Shown: positions 11,501-19,707 of the stretch, one piece after another
How positions within the stretch are numbered: the first letter of the stretch is position 1
Layout: every line of letters starts with the position of its first letter
From: Lachnospiraceae bacterium
GTDB lineage: Bacteria; Bacillota; Clostridia; Lachnospirales; Lachnospiraceae
DNA length: 64,000 nt
Assembly: GCA_017450065.1 (NCBI GenBank)
Contig: JAFSYI010000014.1
Coordinates: 1-64,000, forward strand
Direction of reading: 5' to 3'
The notes under the pieces: generated by a model
Seen by the model: only the letters and a program-made list of their open reading frames with translations
What the model was told of the DNA's origin: nothing
Database searches by the model: none
Program-made: the position numbers and the translations under genes

Positions 11501-12181
11501 AAAGGAACGGATTATAAGCTCACATACGGATATTTTAACGTTATACGAAACAGAGATGAGAAAAATGCTCCCTATGTCAGGATCACGGGATTGGGGTGCT
11601 TTTCGGGCAGCCTGAAAACAGCCTTTTCAATAGTCCGTGGTAACATAGAAGCTCTTCCTGAACCTTCGGTTCCCGATGTTGTCTGGTCAAAGACGAAGAA
11701 CGCCTTTAAGAAAACCGATGTGGTGCTGATCGACAGTAACGGTGAACGACTTGTAAAGAATACGGATTACATGATAACGGATTTCGTTACCGAAGACGGA
11801 ACCCTGACGCCGGCTGTGGGTACACGTGTTTTCGCAGTAATACAGGGTAAGGGCAGATACAGCGGTTCCGTTAACATAAGCTACAGTGTAAATTCCTGGG
11901 ATATAAGCAAGACAGCCATAACCTTTTATGCGGATGATTATATGGATGACAAGGTCAGCGGGTATACATATACCGGACGAGAGATAAGACCCGGGTATAT
12001 AAGCATAAGAACAACAGGAAAGGATCCGGTGGTACTGACCGAGGGTATTGATTACACTATAGCCGGATATTATGATAATATAAATGTGGGTAAGGGCAGT
12101 ATTGCTATCAGGGGAATTGGGCAGTACGCGGGATTAAAGATATTTAAGTTCAGGATTACAGCGAGGAAATATGTGAAATGA
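8564..12181 (+). CDS. Secreted C1 (papain-like) cysteine protease with repeat tail
   Basis: A protein of about 1205 residues. The start is the ATG at 8564, with GAGGAGG seven bases upstream and a signal peptide directly after it (IIITAAIILNSVPVYASA); an upstream in-frame start would bury this. An acidic linker leads to a papain fold with the full catalytic set: Gln213 and Cys219 ('RNQNPYPTCWSF'), His405 ('NHSVTIVGWDD') and Asn435 ('VRNSWKNGG'). A beta-rich lectin-like segment follows (about 490-650). Then come several related modules of the pattern 'L-x-x-G-x-D-Y-x-x-x-Y ... G-x-Y-x-G'. No LPXTG motif is seen. It overlaps the SGNH gene by 17 bases and the rfbF gene by four (ATGA), so it is translated within the polysaccharide operon. 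Substrate unknown; processing of surface proteins is an inference. Confidence 0.85.
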   Translation: MHQRNRRRISAIIITAAIILNSVPVYASATGEDILYDAADTVLLKDEGQNSGETPYSGLTQESVSVSTGAEDIEGDILLKEDNIHIIPEVSDAPGGSEDPETPGESILSDDEKEEPGSSISAEDDGTDKEADTENNNAKDKDKETLLPDEEGGLTGGADNEENSMGEMPVERQVEPENPSRNGRRLFSKYSAEGADPLPESFIPSDLPELRNQNPYPTCWSFTSIALAEMSLIRQGKVSVGDMNSLDLSELHLAFFSYNTVTDPLGGTKGDNNTLTRSSFLYSGGNREFTKNILAAWTGPADEDTAPYGRAAEVARDGLDSELAFLSSAHLRNYYDISLFTTDKDGKRTGLDENGMRAAKELIRSNGAVGLSFKAASASSAATDKKYYNEDNNCYYDPNEGSTNHSVTIVGWDDNFDRNRFTTVPEGDGAWLVRNSWKNGGSYEDSQCYAGYFWLSYYNMNTGKTAHAFVFDTADDHFNNYQYDGGMGTWYTKHSKAANVFKAHAEKNTWEYEKVKAVSFYTNASNVDYTIDVYTRLKDVNDPESGRLRSTTRGTTTYTGYYTVPLSSEVAVDEGESFSVVVTLNKTGGNPCIGVEYSEDEASWYRIQTAADKGQSFIYDEAEDKWTDYGDEYDANIKIKAFTGLAEKEGRFKISFADGRQGEKFREYDYTGTAVKPEMDVQCDDIVLTEGEDYTVAYKNNTNVCTPASPSVTGSKDPQVIINLKGDYSGKYIRNFKINSVDISGYHEAGRITASEATAAAKKNSRGEYMIQKLIPDVYYGNVKLTKGTDYVLVYDDDREGAYREPCPSSDPWKITVKGTGNNFHGSFTTGEILKDNGGTACIPLSDKSVKVTLSSSSSVYGGRLPDYTLTYTDPSDKSRTPYILTEGVDYLVKSYNTDTVGRAQYVFTAAPDSDRFTGSTGKTFKINKASMPKVKAEVRLIPEKGSLSGSSYTYVKGGVKPSVEVIFTDDYGNKRVLRKGTDYKLTYGYFNVIRNRDEKNAPYVRITGLGCFSGSLKTAFSIVRGNIEALPEPSVPDVVWSKTKNAFKKTDVVLIDSNGERLVKNTDYMITDFVTEDGTLTPAVGTRVFAVIQGKGRYSGSVNISYSVNSWDISKTAITFYADDYMDDKVSGYTYTGREIRPGYISIRTTGKDPVVLTEGIDYTIAGYYDNINVGKGSIAIRGIGQYAGLKIFKFRITARKYVK

Positions 12182-12954
12182 AGGTAGTGATACTTGCGGG
12201 AGGATACGGGACACGGATCAGCGAGGAGAGCCATCTTAAACCCAAGCCGATGGTGGAGATAGGTGAGAAGCCCATATTATGGCATATAATGAAGGGATAT
12301 TCGGCATACGGATTTAATGATTTCATCATTTGCTGCGGATATAAACAGCATATGATCAAGGAGTGGTTTGCCGACTATTATCTGTACAACAGTGACGTGA
12401 CCTTTGATTTCACGGACGATAACCGCATGACGGTCCATAACAATGTAGCCGAACCGTGGAAGGTGACGCTTGTGGATACAGGCCTTGATACCATGACCGG
12501 AGGACGTATCAAAAGGGTGGAGAAATATATAGGGAACTCCAGCTTTATGTTAACCTATGGTGATGCGGTTTCCGATATTGATATCAATAAGCTTCTTGAA
12601 TTCCATAAAAGCCACGGTAAGCTGGCCACGATAACCGCGATCAGCGTAAATGAGAGGTTTGGAGTGCTGGATATAGATGATGAGAATACCATATCATCTT
12701 TCCGTGAGAAATCCGAGGAGGATAAGAGCAGGATAAGCGGAGGCTTTATGGTTCTGGAACCTGAAATATTCGGATATATCGAAGGGGACAGTACGGTTTT
12801 TGAAAAGACCATACTTAAGAGACTGGCAGATGAGGGAGAGCTTAAGGCATACGGACATGACGGCTTCTGGCAGTGTATGGATACCAAGCGTGAGCATGAC
12901 AGGCTAGAGGAGTTGTGGGCTTCGGGTAATGCGCCATGGAAGATATGGGATTAA
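12178..12954 (+). CDS. rfbF: Glucose-1-phosphate cytidylyltransferase
   Basis: A 258-residue nucleotidyltransferase that forms CDP-glucose from CTP and glucose-1-phosphate, the first step to CDP-3,6-dideoxyhexoses. The N-terminal signature 'LAGGYGTRISEESHLKPKPM' and 'EIGEKPILWHIMKGYSAYG' are typical of RfbF and differ from the RmlA type. Length equals that of the family. The ATG overlaps the stop of the upstream protease gene as ATGA, so it is probably translated by coupling. rfbH and rfbG follow, completing the route to CDP-4-keto-3,6-dideoxyglucose, apart from the separate reductase that E1 requires, which is not obvious here. Confidence 0.95.
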   Translation: MKVVILAGGYGTRISEESHLKPKPMVEIGEKPILWHIMKGYSAYGFNDFIICCGYKQHMIKEWFADYYLYNSDVTFDFTDDNRMTVHNNVAEPWKVTLVDTGLDTMTGGRIKRVEKYIGNSSFMLTYGDAVSDIDINKLLEFHKSHGKLATITAISVNERFGVLDIDDENTISSFREKSEEDKSRISGGFMVLEPEIFGYIEGDSTVFEKTILKRLADEGELKAYGHDGFWQCMDTKREHDRLEELWASGNAPWKIWD

Positions 12955-12994
12955 GTTCAGGAAAGACTGATTGAGAGTGAGCGGAGACAGAAAT

Positions 12995-14335
12995 ATGTTT
13001 AAAAATATGAATGAAAAAGAGGCAAGGGAGCAGATACTGTCACTGGTCGGTGAATACTGCGACAAATATCATAACCGTGATACGCGATTTGAAAAGGGCA
13101 GGAAGATAAACTATGCTTCGAGAGTATACGACAGGGAGGAGATGGTCAACCTGGTTGATTCATCTCTTGAGTTCTGGCTGACTTCGGGACATTATACAGA
13201 TGAATTCGAGAAGTCGCTGGCAGGATATCTGGGAATCAGGTTCTGCTCGGTGGTCAATTCGGGATCCTCAGCCAATCTGCTTGCATTTATGGCGCTTACT
13301 TCTCCCCTGCTCGGTGACAGGAGAATAGGCAGGGGTGATGAGGTCATAACCGTGGCAGCAGGCTTTCCCACTACGGTAACTCCGATCATCCAGTACGGTG
13401 CGGTTCCTGTTTTTGCCGATGTCACAATAGGACAGTACAATATAGATGTCTCAATGCTCGAGGATGCATATTCGCCCAAAACAAAAGCTGTAATGTTGGC
13501 GCATACACTGGGAAATCCGTTTGATCTTAAGGCAGTGAAGGAATTCTGTGACAGACATGGTCTGTGGCTTATAGAAGATAATTGTGATGCACTTGGTTCA
13601 AAGTATGTATTGGACGGTAAGGAGCGGTATACGGGTACGATCGGGGATATCGGAACCTCCAGCTTCTACCCGCCCCATCATATGACCATGGGCGAGGGAG
13701 GAGCAGTATATACGGACGATCCTCTGCTAAATAAGATAGTCCGCTCCATGAGGGACTGGGGACGGGACTGTGTGTGTCCCTCCGGTCATGATAATCTGTG
13801 CGGACACAGATTTGACGGACAGTACGGTGAGCTTCCGCAGGGATACGATCATAAATATGTTTACTCACATTTTGGATATAATCTTAAACCGACAGATATG
13901 CAGGCGGCTGTGGGATGTGCCCAGCTTAAGAAGCTTCCCGGGTTTGTTGAAAGAAGAAGGCATAATTTTGATCTGCTGCATTCTCTTCTTGACGAGGAAG
14001 GGGTCAGGGAGAAGCTTATTCTGCCCCAGGCAGCTCCCGGTTCAATACCCAGCTGGTTCGGATTCCTAATAACATGCAATGAAGGAACAGACAGAAATGA
14101 GCTGGTAAGGAAGCTGGAGTCGTCAGGAATACAGACCAGGATGCTCTTCTCGGGAAACCTTATTAAACATCCGTGCTTCGACGGGATGAGGAAGTCGGGA
14201 GAAGGCTACAGGGTTGCAGGTGATCTTAAAAATACCGACAGGATCATGAGAGATTCCTTCTGGGTAGGTGTTTATCCGGGAATGACGGATGAGATGATCT
14301 CATATATGGCAGGAGAGATAAAAGGAGCAATATAA
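12995..14335 (+). CDS. rfbH: CDP-4-keto-6-deoxyglucose 3-dehydrase (E1)
   Basis: A 447-residue PMP-dependent iron-sulfur dehydrase that removes the C3 hydroxyl of CDP-4-keto-6-deoxyglucose. The start at 12995 has GCGGAG nine bases upstream. The aminotransferase lysine is replaced by histidine in 'SFYPPHHMTMGEGG' (His228), as expected for E1-type dehydrases. The 2Fe-2S ligands are visible as Cys259-x-Cys261-x7-Cys269 ('DCVCPSGHDNLC') with a probable fourth, Cys197 in 'EDNCDALG'. The blocks 'GYDHKYVYSHFGYNLKPTDM' and 'QAAVGCAQL' match RfbH closely. It lies between rfbF and rfbG. E1 needs an electron-donating E3 reductase, and no such gene is evident in the window. Confidence 0.94.
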   Translation: MFKNMNEKEAREQILSLVGEYCDKYHNRDTRFEKGRKINYASRVYDREEMVNLVDSSLEFWLTSGHYTDEFEKSLAGYLGIRFCSVVNSGSSANLLAFMALTSPLLGDRRIGRGDEVITVAAGFPTTVTPIIQYGAVPVFADVTIGQYNIDVSMLEDAYSPKTKAVMLAHTLGNPFDLKAVKEFCDRHGLWLIEDNCDALGSKYVLDGKERYTGTIGDIGTSSFYPPHHMTMGEGGAVYTDDPLLNKIVRSMRDWGRDCVCPSGHDNLCGHRFDGQYGELPQGYDHKYVYSHFGYNLKPTDMQAAVGCAQLKKLPGFVERRRHNFDLLHSLLDEEGVREKLILPQAAPGSIPSWFGFLITCNEGTDRNELVRKLESSGIQTRMLFSGNLIKHPCFDGMRKSGEGYRVAGDLKNTDRIMRDSFWVGVYPGMTDEMISYMAGEIKGAI

Positions 14336-14346
14336 GGGGGATGATG

Positions 14347-15429
14347 ATGGACTTAACCGGTTTTTATAAAGATAAAAAAGTTCTGATCACCGGACATACG
14401 GGATTCAAGGGATCGTGGATGACATACCTTCTTCTGGAAGCCGGAGCCAAGGTAACAGGCTATTCACTGGAGCCGCCCACATATCCCAACCTGTTTGAGA
14501 TATGTTCCCTGGCCGAACGGCTTGACAGGCATGTGCTGGGAGATATAAGAGATCTTGATAATCTTAAGAAGATCTTTGCATATGCCGCTCCGGAGATCGT
14601 GATCCATATGGCGGCCCAGCCGATAGTACGTACTTCCTATTCGGATCCCGTTTATACCTATGATGTTAATGTCATGGGTACGGTTAATGTAATGGAATGC
14701 TGCAGGCTTACGGACAGTGTCAGATCCGTAATAAACGTTACTACGGATAAGGTCTATAAGAATAACGAGTGGGAATGGGGATACCGTGAAAATGAGGAGC
14801 TGAACGGATATGATCCGTACTCCAATTCCAAGTCCTGTTCGGAGCTTGTGACTTCATGCTATAAACAGTCCTTCCTTAACGAGAGGGGGATCGCTGTATC
14901 AACCGTAAGAGCGGGAAATGTCATAGGCGGCGGCGATTTCGCAAAGGACAGGATAATACCGGACTGTATAAGGGCAGTAACAAAGAATGAAGATATAGTG
15001 GTAAGGAATCCGTATTCGACCAGACCTTTCCAGCATGTACTCGAGCCGGTGAATGCATATCTGATGCTGGCCATGAGGCAGTATGAAGATCCGGGGATAA
15101 GCGGCTGTTATAATGTGGGACCGGATGAATCGGACTGCCTTAACACAGGTGAGCTTGTCAGTCTGTTTACGGATGAATGGCACAGACAGACCGGCAGGGA
15201 GATAAAGTGGGTCAATGAAAATGACGGTGGACCTCATGAGGCGGGATATCTTAAGCTTGACTGTTCAAAGCTTAAAAAGACTCTCGGATGGCGCCCTGTG
15301 TGGAGCATATATGATACAATGGAAAAGCTGGTTGAATGGTATTCTGTATATATCGATAAAGGAAATATGGATGAATGCATGAAAGATCAGATATCAGCCT
15401 TTATGAAGGATTCATCGGAAAACAGATAG
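14347..15429 (+). CDS. rfbG: CDP-glucose 4,6-dehydratase
   Basis: An NAD-dependent extended SDR of about 360 residues that converts CDP-glucose to CDP-4-keto-6-deoxyglucose, supplying RfbH. The Rossmann motif 'VLITGHTGFKGSW' is the typical RfbG form, and the catalytic block 'TTDKVYKN ... YDPYSNSKSCSE' carries the Tyr and Lys. Three ATG codons occur in a row at 14341-14349. AAGGGGG ends at 14340, so the third, at 14347, has the best spacing. It ends the rfbF-rfbH-rfbG group; a 175-base gap with a structured repeat separates it from asnB. Confidence 0.94.
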   Translation: MDLTGFYKDKKVLITGHTGFKGSWMTYLLLEAGAKVTGYSLEPPTYPNLFEICSLAERLDRHVLGDIRDLDNLKKIFAYAAPEIVIHMAAQPIVRTSYSDPVYTYDVNVMGTVNVMECCRLTDSVRSVINVTTDKVYKNNEWEWGYRENEELNGYDPYSNSKSCSELVTSCYKQSFLNERGIAVSTVRAGNVIGGGDFAKDRIIPDCIRAVTKNEDIVVRNPYSTRPFQHVLEPVNAYLMLAMRQYEDPGISGCYNVGPDESDCLNTGELVSLFTDEWHRQTGREIKWVNENDGGPHEAGYLKLDCSKLKKTLGWRPVWSIYDTMEKLVEWYSVYIDKGNMDECMKDQISAFMKDSSENR

Positions 15430-15462
15430 AGCCTTCGCCCTGACAGTTACATGAGTATTAGC

Positions 15463-15524
15463 ATGACTTTCTGAATGCAAACAAGGAAATGCATTCAGAA
15501 ATCATGCGTTCCGCATGACACGGT
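15463..15524 (+). repeat. 62-bp two-hairpin repeat, copy 1 (upstream of asnB)
   Basis: This 62-base segment is identical to 26608-26669. It contains a perfect 12-base-pair stem (TTTCTGAATGCA at 15468-15479 with TGCATTCAGAAA at 15490-15501) and directly after it a 7-base-pair stem (TCATGCG, loop TTC, CGCATGA, 15502-15518). The outer GCATGA at 15461-15466 could instead pair with TCATGC, giving two alternative folds. It lies 82 bases before asnB. The other copy lies 95 bases before another gene, in the same orientation. Confidence 0.8.
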
Positions 15525-15605
15525 CCTGCTTTTAGCAGAACCTGGTCGAGTACGAATCCCGAATTTCTGATGAAATTCAGGATTCTATAAGAAAGTGAAT
15601 GGATC

Positions 15606-17483
15606 ATGTGTGGTATAGCCGGATGCTACATGGTCAACAGTAAGGTTGACCGTGATGTTTTTGAAAAAATGGTTGACATAATATCGTACCGCGGACCGGA
15701 CGACAGAGATACCTTTTATGAGGGTAATCTGGCGCTCGGTCATCGAAGGCTTTCAATAATCGATCTGAGTGAAGCGGGACATCAGCCCTTTCACTACAAA
15801 GACCGGTATGTGGTTGTATTTAACGGTGAGATATACAATTACAGGGAGCTCCGGGAAGAGCTTGAATCCCGGGGCTGTTCGTTTGTCTCGGAATGTGATA
15901 CGGAGGTACTGATAGCATCCTACGATCAGTACGGTCCGGCATGTGTCGACAGATTTAACGGTATGTGGGCTTTCGCTGTTTATGACAGGAAGGAAAAGAC
16001 TGTCTTCCTTTCGAGAGACCGCTTCGGAGTGAAGCCGCTGTATTATTATCATAAGGACGGCACCTTTATCTTTGCGTCCGAGGAGAAGCAGATAATCATG
16101 ATGGCGGGTCACAGGTTCAGCGTGAACAGACCGCGTCTTATGGAATATATGATTCGCGGGGTCCATGATCATACCGAAGAGACCATGTTTAAGGATATCA
16201 TGCAGCTGCGCGGCGGATGCAGTATGCTGTACCGAATGGAGAAGGACAGCATATCGGTAAAACGGTATTACGACCTGTCTGAAACGACATGCAGCAATGA
16301 GAGCTTTGAAGAAGCCGCAGCCGATTTCCGTAAATGCTTTGAAAATGCGATAAGACTGAGGCTCAGAGCCGATGTCCCGGTCGGTTACTGTCTGTCGGGA
16401 GGTCTTGACAGCTCGTCCATAGTATGCATGGCCGATTCCATCATAAAAAAGGACGGACTTAATGCAGAGCAGGAATCCATTTCGTCATGCTTCGAGGACA
16501 GGAGGTATGATGAACAGGAATATATAGATGAGGTGCTTAAGCATACCGAAGTCAGGGGGCATAAGATATTTCCGCAGGGAAGCAGTGTCCTTGACGATCT
16601 TGATGATGTACTGTGGCATATGGATGAACCCTTTGGTTCCACATCGATGTACGCACAGTGGAATGTCTTCAGGGCTGCCAAAGAGCACGGACTTACGGTA
16701 ATGCTTGACGGACAGGGCGCGGATGAACAGCTTGCGGGGTATACGGGATTCTACAGTGTCATTTTTGCCGAGTATCTGAGGAAATTCCGCCTGCGCAGAT
16801 TCCGCCATGAGCTTGAATGCTATAAGAAGCTCCGTGCGTCAACGGAGAAATACGTTAATTCAAAAAAGATAATAATCGAGGCCCTTATCGGGGCTTTCCT
16901 TCCGAAGAAGCTTCAGAAATTCGGAAAGATCCATATGTTTTATCTTAAGCAGGGACTTCCCTTTGAGCCTGAGGATATCAAGAAGACCATATACGGCATA
17001 GACCTGTATCCTGCCGGAGATTCAAGAAGATATATACTTGACCAGCTTAAATGCAATCTTTCGATGCTGCTTCATTATGAGGACAGGAATTCGATGGCTC
17101 ATTCGATAGAATCAAGAGTCCCGTTCATGGATCCCCTGCTTGCGGAGTGCGCCTTTAAGATGCCTGTAGAATACAAGCTTAAGGATGGCATAACCAAGTA
17201 TGTGGTCAGAGAGGGACTTAAGGATGTCCTCCCGGACAAGATACGGAACAGATACAGCAAGCTTGGGTTTGTTACACCGGAGGATCAGTGGATAAACAAC
17301 AGTCCGGAGGTGTTCAGGAAAGAGATAGAGGAAGCCGCAGATGTCCTTTCTCCCCTTCTAAAAAAAGAAAGAGTAATGGCCTGGTATGACAGGATAGAGG
17401 GAAATGTGCAGAGGATGGACTTCATGCCATGGCGTATTATATGTGCCGGCCACTGGGTGAAGCTGTTTGATCTTGAGGTGTAG
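15606..17483 (+). CDS. asnB: Glutamine-dependent asparagine synthase family amidotransferase
   Basis: A 625-residue two-domain enzyme. The N-terminal class II glutaminase has the catalytic Cys2 ('MCGIAGCY'), 'HRRLSIIDLS', 'FNGEIYN' and 'ECDTEV'. The synthetase domain has the pyrophosphate loop 'SGGLDSSSIV' and 'SIESRVPFMD', with the full C-terminal region 'RYSKLGFVTPEDQW'. Family members make asparagine from aspartate. Homologues inside O-antigen and capsule loci often amidate sugar carboxylates instead, and the position between rfbG and a glycosyltransferase favours that role, by inference. The ribosome binding site is weak (AAGAAAGTGA). The 62-bp repeat lies in its leader. Confidence 0.85.
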   Translation: MCGIAGCYMVNSKVDRDVFEKMVDIISYRGPDDRDTFYEGNLALGHRRLSIIDLSEAGHQPFHYKDRYVVVFNGEIYNYRELREELESRGCSFVSECDTEVLIASYDQYGPACVDRFNGMWAFAVYDRKEKTVFLSRDRFGVKPLYYYHKDGTFIFASEEKQIIMMAGHRFSVNRPRLMEYMIRGVHDHTEETMFKDIMQLRGGCSMLYRMEKDSISVKRYYDLSETTCSNESFEEAAADFRKCFENAIRLRLRADVPVGYCLSGGLDSSSIVCMADSIIKKDGLNAEQESISSCFEDRRYDEQEYIDEVLKHTEVRGHKIFPQGSSVLDDLDDVLWHMDEPFGSTSMYAQWNVFRAAKEHGLTVMLDGQGADEQLAGYTGFYSVIFAEYLRKFRLRRFRHELECYKKLRASTEKYVNSKKIIIEALIGAFLPKKLQKFGKIHMFYLKQGLPFEPEDIKKTIYGIDLYPAGDSRRYILDQLKCNLSMLLHYEDRNSMAHSIESRVPFMDPLLAECAFKMPVEYKLKDGITKYVVREGLKDVLPDKIRNRYSKLGFVTPEDQWINNSPEVFRKEIEEAADVLSPLLKKERVMAWYDRIEGNVQRMDFMPWRIICAGHWVKLFDLEV

Positions 17484-17506
17484 GACATCTGTGATTGGGG
17501 AGTGCG

Positions 17507-18496
17507 ATGGATCTGATAAGTGTGATCATACCGGCATATAATGTGGAGAAGCATCTGGAAAGATGCCTCGATTCGGTATGCGGACAAAGCTATAAAAATC
17601 TGGAGATACTGCTTGTTGATGACGGATCCTCCGACGGCACACCGCAGATATGTGACAGCTATGCGAAAAGGGATGACAGGATCAGGGTCATACATAAAGA
17701 GAACGGCGGGGTGGCAGCGGCAAGGAATACCGCTCTTGATATGATGACGGGTGACATGACCGCATTCTCCGATGCGGATGACTATTACGAGCCGGGAGCA
17801 CTGGAAAGCATGCATAAGGCAATGCTTATGCATAATGCCGATATGGTATGCTGCGGCTACTATGAGGAATTCGACGACAGGATCACGGAATACGGAACCG
17901 GTCCCGGAGATGTTATATATAACAGACATGACGCATATGAGGAGTATTTTAAAATGGGTAGCCGTATAGGCTCCGGCTGCTGGAATAAGCTGATAAGGTC
18001 AGAAGTACTTAACGATATACGTTATAAACCGTATGTTATGGGTGAGGATGTGGAGATGCTGTGCCGTACCATTGATAAATGCGACAGGGTGGCCTGCATT
18101 GATTACCCCGGTTATCATTACATTCACCGCGGCGACAGCGCGACCAGGGCGGTATTTGGTGAGAATAACATAAATATGCTTCATATAGCAGACGAGATGC
18201 TGGAATATATTAAAGAACATCATCCGGAGCTTACAAAGCAGATGTACGCATATAATGCGGCCTGGCATGTGGCACAGATACAGGTCATGTACTGGAGTAA
18301 AGATACATCCGGCTTCAGAAAAGAAAAGCAGCTTATAAGGGACAGTATCCGCGCAAATATGAAAGGTTATGAAAACAATCCCTGTGTACCGGCACGTGAC
18401 ATGCTGTATATAAAGAGCTTTCTTTACGGATGCTTTAAGCCGGTACAGTCTGTCTGCGATCTTCTGGTCAGGATCAGGAGGATGATACATCACTGA
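17507..18496 (+). CDS. Family 2 glycosyltransferase
   Basis: A GT-A fold enzyme of 329 residues. I place the start at the ATG at 17507, six bases after TTGGGGAG, rather than at the TTG inside that site. The GT2 signature 'SVIIPAYNVEKHLERCLDSV' opens the protein, followed by 'LLVDDGSSDGT', 'NGGVAAARNTAL' and the metal-binding 'SDADDYYE'. No membrane segment is seen, so it should act in the cytoplasm on a lipid-linked intermediate, adding one sugar. Donor and acceptor are unknown. It sits 11 bases after an in-frame upstream gene, as part of the same operon. Confidence 0.88.
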   Translation: MDLISVIIPAYNVEKHLERCLDSVCGQSYKNLEILLVDDGSSDGTPQICDSYAKRDDRIRVIHKENGGVAAARNTALDMMTGDMTAFSDADDYYEPGALESMHKAMLMHNADMVCCGYYEEFDDRITEYGTGPGDVIYNRHDAYEEYFKMGSRIGSGCWNKLIRSEVLNDIRYKPYVMGEDVEMLCRTIDKCDRVACIDYPGYHYIHRGDSATRAVFGENNINMLHIADEMLEYIKEHHPELTKQMYAYNAAWHVAQIQVMYWSKDTSGFRKEKQLIRDSIRANMKGYENNPCVPARDMLYIKSFLYGCFKPVQSVCDLLVRIRRMIHH

Positions 18497-18561
18497 TGCA
18501 GTACGAATAGCTATTCTATGATATAATAGATATTACTTTGGATTTACATGGAGACAGGTGT

Positions 18562-19104
18562 GTGAAGGGAATATTGTATTATTTAAATAAGGCCGTATGC
18601 AGGATGGGAGATGCCGCAAGGTGTTTTATGACCGTTTATGCAGGCGCCGGAAAAGTTAAGACGAACGGAAGGCTGGTGATCAGGAAAAACGCGGTTACCG
18701 AGATAAGGGAGGGGGGAGAGCTTGAGACAGGAAAAGGTACCGTAACAATACAGAGCGGCTGCAGGATAGTGGTTGAAAACGGAGGCAGACTTGTTATAGG
18801 CGATGATGTCGGAATAAACAGTAACTGCTACATAGCCGTGCATAACATGGTAACCATCGGAAGCAATACAATATTCGGGCCGGGTGTCGTGGTGGTCGAT
18901 CAGGATCATGACTACAGAGCCGATGGCGGCCTCAGGGCGGAGAAGTATAAGACCGGAACAGTGGATATCGGCAGTAATGTCTGGATAGGAGCAAATGCTG
19001 TTGTTCTCAGAGACAGCGTGATAGGAGATAACGCAGTGATTGGAGCCGGAAGCATAGTAAAGGGTGAGGTACCTGCGGGCAGCATATTTGTTAACGGACG
19101 GTAA
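18562..19104 (+). CDS. Left-handed beta-helix (hexapeptide) acyltransferase
   Basis: About 180 residues with repeated hexapeptide units across the C-terminal half ('VTIGSNTIFGPGVVVVDQDH', 'VDIGSNVWIGANAVVL', 'VIGDNAVIGAGSIV'), forming the trimeric helix of acetyltransferases. The histidine in 'DQDHDY' is the likely catalytic base. I chose the GTG at 18562 because GGAG lies eight bases upstream; an in-frame TTG at 18538 lacks a site. TATAAT at 18522-18527 could serve as a -10. Probably O-acetylates a sugar precursor using acetyl-CoA in the cytoplasm. A second such enzyme follows. Confidence 0.8.
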   Translation: MKGILYYLNKAVCRMGDAARCFMTVYAGAGKVKTNGRLVIRKNAVTEIREGGELETGKGTVTIQSGCRIVVENGGRLVIGDDVGINSNCYIAVHNMVTIGSNTIFGPGVVVVDQDHDYRADGGLRAEKYKTGTVDIGSNVWIGANAVVLRDSVIGDNAVIGAGSIVKGEVPAGSIFVNGR

Positions 19105-19146
19105 TGGGAGGCTAAGGGCATTTTTTTCAGATGGGGAGGGAAAAGG

Positions 19147-19695
19147 ATGGCTGGAGTTAAGTTATTGGTAAAGAGGGTGCTGAAGAAATGTTTTCATATA
19201 GGACCGGAGGATGTGGAGGACTACAGACGCAGGGGTGTAAAGATCGGTAAAAATGTTAACATGTTTTCATGTGATGTGGATTACGGGCACGGTTATCTGA
19301 TAGAGATAGGAGATAACTGTACATTGACCAATGCCACAATACTGACTCATGATGCAAGTACCAAGATGTATCTTGGATATTCAAAGGTAGGACGGGTTAA
19401 AATAGGGAACAATGTTTTTATAGGACAGGGCTCGATAATACTTCCCGGTGTAAGTATAGGGAATAATGTGATCGTAGGCGCCGGGAGTGTTGTCAAGAAG
19501 GATATTCCTGACGATACAGTGGCAGCCGGTAATCCTGCAGAGCCTATATGTCCGCTGGATAAATACCTGGAGAAAAACAGGAAACGCATGAAAGAATCAC
19601 CTGTTTATGATGTGTATTGGGAGAACAAGACACCGGTGGATATCCGCAGGATGCAGGAGGAGCTCGCTGACGGAAGGATAGGATATGATCTGTAA
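19147..19695 (+). CDS. Hexapeptide-repeat O-acetyltransferase (VatD/WcaF type)
   Basis: A 182-residue left-handed beta-helix enzyme. Motifs: 'CTLTNATILTHDAST' with the expected catalytic His, 'VKIGNNVFIGQGSIILPG', 'VSIGNNVIVGAGSVVKKDI' and the typical closing 'VAAGNPAEPI'. It probably acetylates a sugar with acetyl-CoA. GGGAGGGAAAAGG precedes the ATG. The next gene begins 12 bases on, supporting one operon. Precise substrate unknown. Confidence 0.82.
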   Translation: MAGVKLLVKRVLKKCFHIGPEDVEDYRRRGVKIGKNVNMFSCDVDYGHGYLIEIGDNCTLTNATILTHDASTKMYLGYSKVGRVKIGNNVFIGQGSIILPGVSIGNNVIVGAGSVVKKDIPDDTVAAGNPAEPICPLDKYLEKNRKRMKESPVYDVYWENKTPVDIRRMQEELADGRIGYDL

Positions 19696-19707
19696 GGGGA
19701 TCCCGGA

